DNA from: CAXGUU01 sp964012875
GTDB lineage: Bacteria > Pseudomonadota > Gammaproteobacteria > Ga0077536
Length of the DNA stretch: 9,048 bases
Direction of reading: 5' to 3'
NCBI GenBank assembly: GCA_964012875.1
Contig: CAXGUU010000128.1
Span: forward strand, 1-9,048
The position numbers and the translations under genes are program-made. Positions 6,479-9,048 of the stretch are shown one piece after another (position 1 is the stretch's first letter; each line of letters begins with the position of its first letter). Below the pieces are notes generated by a model. The model worked only from the letters and a program-made list of their open reading frames with translations. It made no database searches and was not told the origin of the DNA.

Positions 6479-8128
6479 ATGAATGTCGCGGAGGACCGGA
6501 TTCAACAAAGCCGTCGTGGCCAGCGGGCGCCGCGCCACGGGAGCGCTGAACCCGACCACGAGATTTTGATCATCGGCGCCGGCTTCGCCGGAATGGGCGC
6601 GGCCATCGAGCTTCTCAGCCGCGGCATGAAATCCTTATCGATCATCGAGCGTGCCGCCGATGTCGGCGGCACCTGGCGCGACAACCGCTACCCCGGCGTG
6701 GCGGTGGACATCACTTCTTTCGTCTACTCTTTTTCCTTCGAGCAGAATCCGAACTGGTCGCGGGTCTTCGCGCCGGGTGACGAGCTGCAGAACTACGCCC
6801 GCCGTGTGGCCAGCAAATACGGCCTCTATCCCTACATACGTTTCGGCGTCAGCGTGAAGCGTGCCGAGTTCGATGAAGGCGAGCACTTGTGGCGGGTGAC
6901 AACCGACAAGGGATGTGTCACCGCACGCCACCTAGTGTCCGCCACCGGCGGGTTGATCTCGCCGAAGATGCCGGATATCGAAGGGGTCGAGGATTTTCAG
7001 GGCGAGCGCATGCACACCGCGCGCTGGGACCACAAAGTGGATCTCACCGGCAAGCGGGTGGCGGTGATCGGTACCGGCGCCACCGCGGTGCAGCTGATTC
7101 CCGAAATCGCCCCGCGGGTGGCGCATCTGGATGTCTATCAGCGCACGCCCATCTGGGTACTCAAGAAACCGGATGTCCGTATGCCCGGCTGGATGCGCAC
7201 CGTCTTTCGTTGGTCGAGCCTGGCCCAGCAGGGAGTACGTACCACCACCGATGCGCTGACCGAATCGTTGATGATCATCGCGGCGGTTTACTATCGGCGC
7301 TTTCCTTGGCTGGTGCAATGGGCCCAGCGCGCCGGCGTCAACAACATGCGCGAGCAATTGCCCGATAACCCGGAGTTATGGGGCAAATTAACCCCGCGAT
7401 ATGGCTTCGGCTGTAAGCGGCCGACATTTTCCAACAACTACTTTTCCACCTTCAGCCGTAGCAACGTCGATCTGATCACCACCCCTATCCAACGCATCAC
7501 TCCCAAGGGCATCGAGACCATCGACGGCATTGAGCACGAGATCGATGTGCTGATCCTGGCGACCGGCTACAAGGTTTTCGAAAAGGGCAATCTGCCCTCC
7601 TATGAAGTCGTGGGACGCGGCGGTGTGGATCTGGGCGAATTCTGGGAGCGGAACCGTTACCAGGCCTATGAGGGCCTGACAGTACCCGGCTACCCCAATC
7701 TCTACATCATGCTGGGTCCATACGCGCTGATTGGTTCATCCTATTTCAAAATGGTCGAGGGTAACGCCATTCACGTGGCGCGCTGCATCCAGGCCGCCCG
7801 AAAGCGGGACGCGACTTGCGTGGAGATTCGTCAAGACGTGCACGATCGCTACTTCCGGAATATCCAACGACGCCAACAAGGGACGGTGTTCCTTAACCAC
7901 AATTGCGCGGCCTCTAACAGCTATTACTTCGATCATCATGGCGACGCGCCCATGCTTCGACCTTCTACCTCTTTCGAGATGCTTTGGCGAGCGAAACACC
8001 TGCCCATGGCTCATTACCATTTCAAAAAGGCCTATCCGGCAGGATGGCTATCAGATGACTCAAGGCTGACGTCCAACAGCAGGCCTTTTCCCGGAGATGA
8101 TACCGTTGCGGAGGTTATTCGCCGATGA
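6479..8128 (+). CDS. Class B flavin monooxygenase, Baeyer-Villiger type
   Basis: FAD- and NADPH-dependent monooxygenase of 549 residues that would convert a ketone to an ester or lactone with O2. Seen: FAD Rossmann motif GAGFAG at 33-38; GGTWRDNRYPGVAVD at 63-77, the segment that follows it in this class; the Baeyer-Villiger fingerprint F-x-G-x3-H-x3-W-D at 173-184 (F173, G175, H179, W183, D184); NADPH Rossmann motif GTGATA at 198-203; and ATGY at 361-364. The NRYPG segment is unlike the FRYPGxRSDSDM of AlmA and MymA, and closer to the group annotated as 4-hydroxyacetophenone or cyclohexanone monooxygenases. A hydrophilic extension of about 25 residues precedes the first motif. ATG at 6479 follows GGAAGGAGG after a 32-base gap. 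The stop overlaps the next start as ATGA. Fingerprints with W-P and W-D both occur; N- or S-oxidation cannot be excluded. Confidence 0.92.
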   Translation: MNVAEDRIQQSRRGQRAPRHGSAEPDHEILIIGAGFAGMGAAIELLSRGMKSLSIIERAADVGGTWRDNRYPGVAVDITSFVYSFSFEQNPNWSRVFAPGDELQNYARRVASKYGLYPYIRFGVSVKRAEFDEGEHLWRVTTDKGCVTARHLVSATGGLISPKMPDIEGVEDFQGERMHTARWDHKVDLTGKRVAVIGTGATAVQLIPEIAPRVAHLDVYQRTPIWVLKKPDVRMPGWMRTVFRWSSLAQQGVRTTTDALTESLMIIAAVYYRRFPWLVQWAQRAGVNNMREQLPDNPELWGKLTPRYGFGCKRPTFSNNYFSTFSRSNVDLITTPIQRITPKGIETIDGIEHEIDVLILATGYKVFEKGNLPSYEVVGRGGVDLGEFWERNRYQAYEGLTVPGYPNLYIMLGPYALIGSSYFKMVEGNAIHVARCIQAARKRDATCVEIRQDVHDRYFRNIQRRQQGTVFLNHNCAASNSYYFDHHGDAPMLRPSTSFEMLWRAKHLPMAHYHFKKAYPAGWLSDDSRLTSNSRPFPGDDTVAEVIRR

Positions 8129-9048
8129 CGACTCATGAGGAAACAACACCGGTGCTGGTCGGCGCCGGCCAGATCAGCGCGCGCGAACCGGATACCGAGC
8201 GCACCCCCATAGGCCTGGTCGCCGAGGCTGCCCGAGCCGCGGCGGCGGACTGCGGTGTGACCGGGGTTCTGGGTCAGATCCAGTCGTTAACGTGTCTCAA
8301 CATATTGGCGCCGTCTTATTCCGATGCCCCGTCCACCCTGGCGCGGCATCTGGGCATCGACCCCGGCGAGCGCTTCTACACACCCATAGGCGGGAACATG
8401 GGTCAATGGCTGGTCGGTTACTATGCCGATCGCATCGCCGCCGGTGGTCTCGATTGTATCTTGATCGCGGGCGGCGAGGCGCTTGCCACACAGATGCGCG
8501 GCAAGGGCGCCGGCCTGTCCGGAGTGCTGGACACCGCCACCGGCGAGGGTCCGCGACTGCTCGGCGATGACCGCGAGCCGACCAATTCGGCGGAACAACG
8601 CCACGGGCTCAATCTGCCCATCCAGATCTATCCGTTGTTCGAGCAGGCGCTGCGGCGTCGCTACGGCCTTGACCCAGCCGAGCACCGACGAATGCTGGGC
8701 GAATTCTATGCCCGATTCAACGCCGTCGCGGTCGACAATCCGCGAGCCTGGCGCCGCGACCCTTTATCGGCGGCCGATATCGCCGAGCGCTCACCCAAAA
8801 ATCGCATGGTCGGCGCGCCCTACACCAAGCACATGAACGCCCTCATCGCGGTGGATCAGGCCGCCGCGCTGGTAATGATGTCCGTGGCCAAGGCCCGGCG
8901 GCTGGGCATCGACCCTGAACGCTGGGTGTACCCCCTGGCCGCGGCAAACGGCCACGATCATTGGTTCGTCTCCCAGCGGGCGGATCTTTCCCGCTCGCCG
9001 GCGATCACCGCCTGCGGCGAGCGGCTGGCCGCGGCCAGCGGACTGGGG
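8125..9048 (+). CDS. Thiolase-like protein / acetyl-CoA acetyltransferase family (first 308 residues, cut by window end)
   Basis: Recognised as a thiolase-superfamily protein of the type usually annotated acetyl-CoA acetyltransferase or thiolase-like protein type 1 in actinobacteria and proteobacteria. Seen: the N-terminal VLVGAGQIS strand at 10-18; TPIGGNMGQW at 86-95 where classical thiolases carry the nucleophilic cysteine (C-x-S); IAGGEALA at 114-121, matching the family's G-E-A element; and the later run YTKHMNALIAVDQAAALVMMS at 233-253 and HDHWF at 277-281. The usual cysteine is replaced by the G90-N91-M92 region, so standard Claisen chemistry with a covalent acyl-cysteine looks unlikely. 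The C-terminus is missing. ATG at 8125 overlaps the monooxygenase stop by 4 bp and has GGAGG 14 bases upstream. It is the fifth gene of the operon. It may handle CoA esters of the acids released upstream; function is unproven. Confidence 0.8.
   Translation, partial: MTTHEETTPVLVGAGQISAREPDTERTPIGLVAEAARAAAADCGVTGVLGQIQSLTCLNILAPSYSDAPSTLARHLGIDPGERFYTPIGGNMGQWLVGYYADRIAAGGLDCILIAGGEALATQMRGKGAGLSGVLDTATGEGPRLLGDDREPTNSAEQRHGLNLPIQIYPLFEQALRRRYGLDPAEHRRMLGEFYARFNAVAVDNPRAWRRDPLSAADIAERSPKNRMVGAPYTKHMNALIAVDQAAALVMMSVAKARRLGIDPERWVYPLAAANGHDHWFVSQRADLSRSPAITACGERLAAASGLG

Noticed and set aside
6479..8128. Assignment of the monooxygenase as AlmA (long-chain alkane hydroxylase)
   Set aside because: AlmA and MymA carry FRYPGxRSDSDM after the FAD motif. 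Here the segment reads NRYPGVAVD, placing it in another class B subgroup.
8292..8836. Open frames of 92 and 117 residues overlapping the thiolase-like gene
   Set aside because: Both are Arg/Pro/Ser-rich shadows in another frame; the thiolase-like frame is open to the window end and carries recognisable family motifs.

Overview
The window looks like part of the chromosome of a hydrocarbon-degrading gammaproteobacterium of the Alcanivorax/Marinobacter type. The evidence is the CYP153A-type alkane hydroxylase operon on the left half, whose proteins and gene order (AraC regulator, divergent ferredoxin, P450, AlkJ-like GMC dehydrogenase) match what I recall of the P450 loci of Alcanivorax. This placement rests on protein recognition from memory, not on a search.

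Left block, minus strand (1-2281): a putidaredoxin-type [2Fe-2S] ferredoxin (TTG start), a CYP153A cytochrome P450 and the N-terminal third of a GMC-family alcohol dehydrogenase. They lie 12 and 17 bases apart in one apparent operon. Together they would hydroxylate the terminal carbon of medium-chain alkanes and oxidise the alcohol to the aldehyde. The ferredoxin reductase needed to complete the electron chain is not in the window. An AraC-family regulator (2405-3469, plus strand) is transcribed divergently. The 123-base gap between them carries two near-identical 15-bp direct repeats exactly 21 bp apart, a good candidate for the regulator's operator.

Right block, plus strand (3600-9048): a 192-base gap with a hairpin, a sigma70-like promoter and a palindrome over its -35 box leads into a five-gene operon. 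It encodes a COG3687-type 'metal-dependent hydrolase' that shows a ferritin-like di-iron ligand pattern, a short-chain dehydrogenase, an HSL-family alpha/beta hydrolase, a class B flavin monooxygenase (Baeyer-Villiger type), and a thiolase-like protein with no visible N-terminal active-site cysteine (cut by the window end). Two junctions are 4-bp stop/start overlaps and the other starts have strong Shine-Dalgarno sites, so co-expression is likely. A dehydrogenase, a Baeyer-Villiger monooxygenase and an esterase together can in principle turn a secondary alcohol into a ketone, then an ester, then alcohol plus acid. That makes this a plausible subterminal-oxidation or cyclic/terpenoid/steroid-ketone module beside a terminal-oxidation module. 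Its real substrate cannot be read from the sequence.

No tRNA, rRNA, CRISPR array, transposase or attachment site is visible. The most interesting items are the helically phased operator repeats, the di-iron-like protein heading the second operon, and the thiolase-like protein that appears to lack the usual catalytic cysteine.
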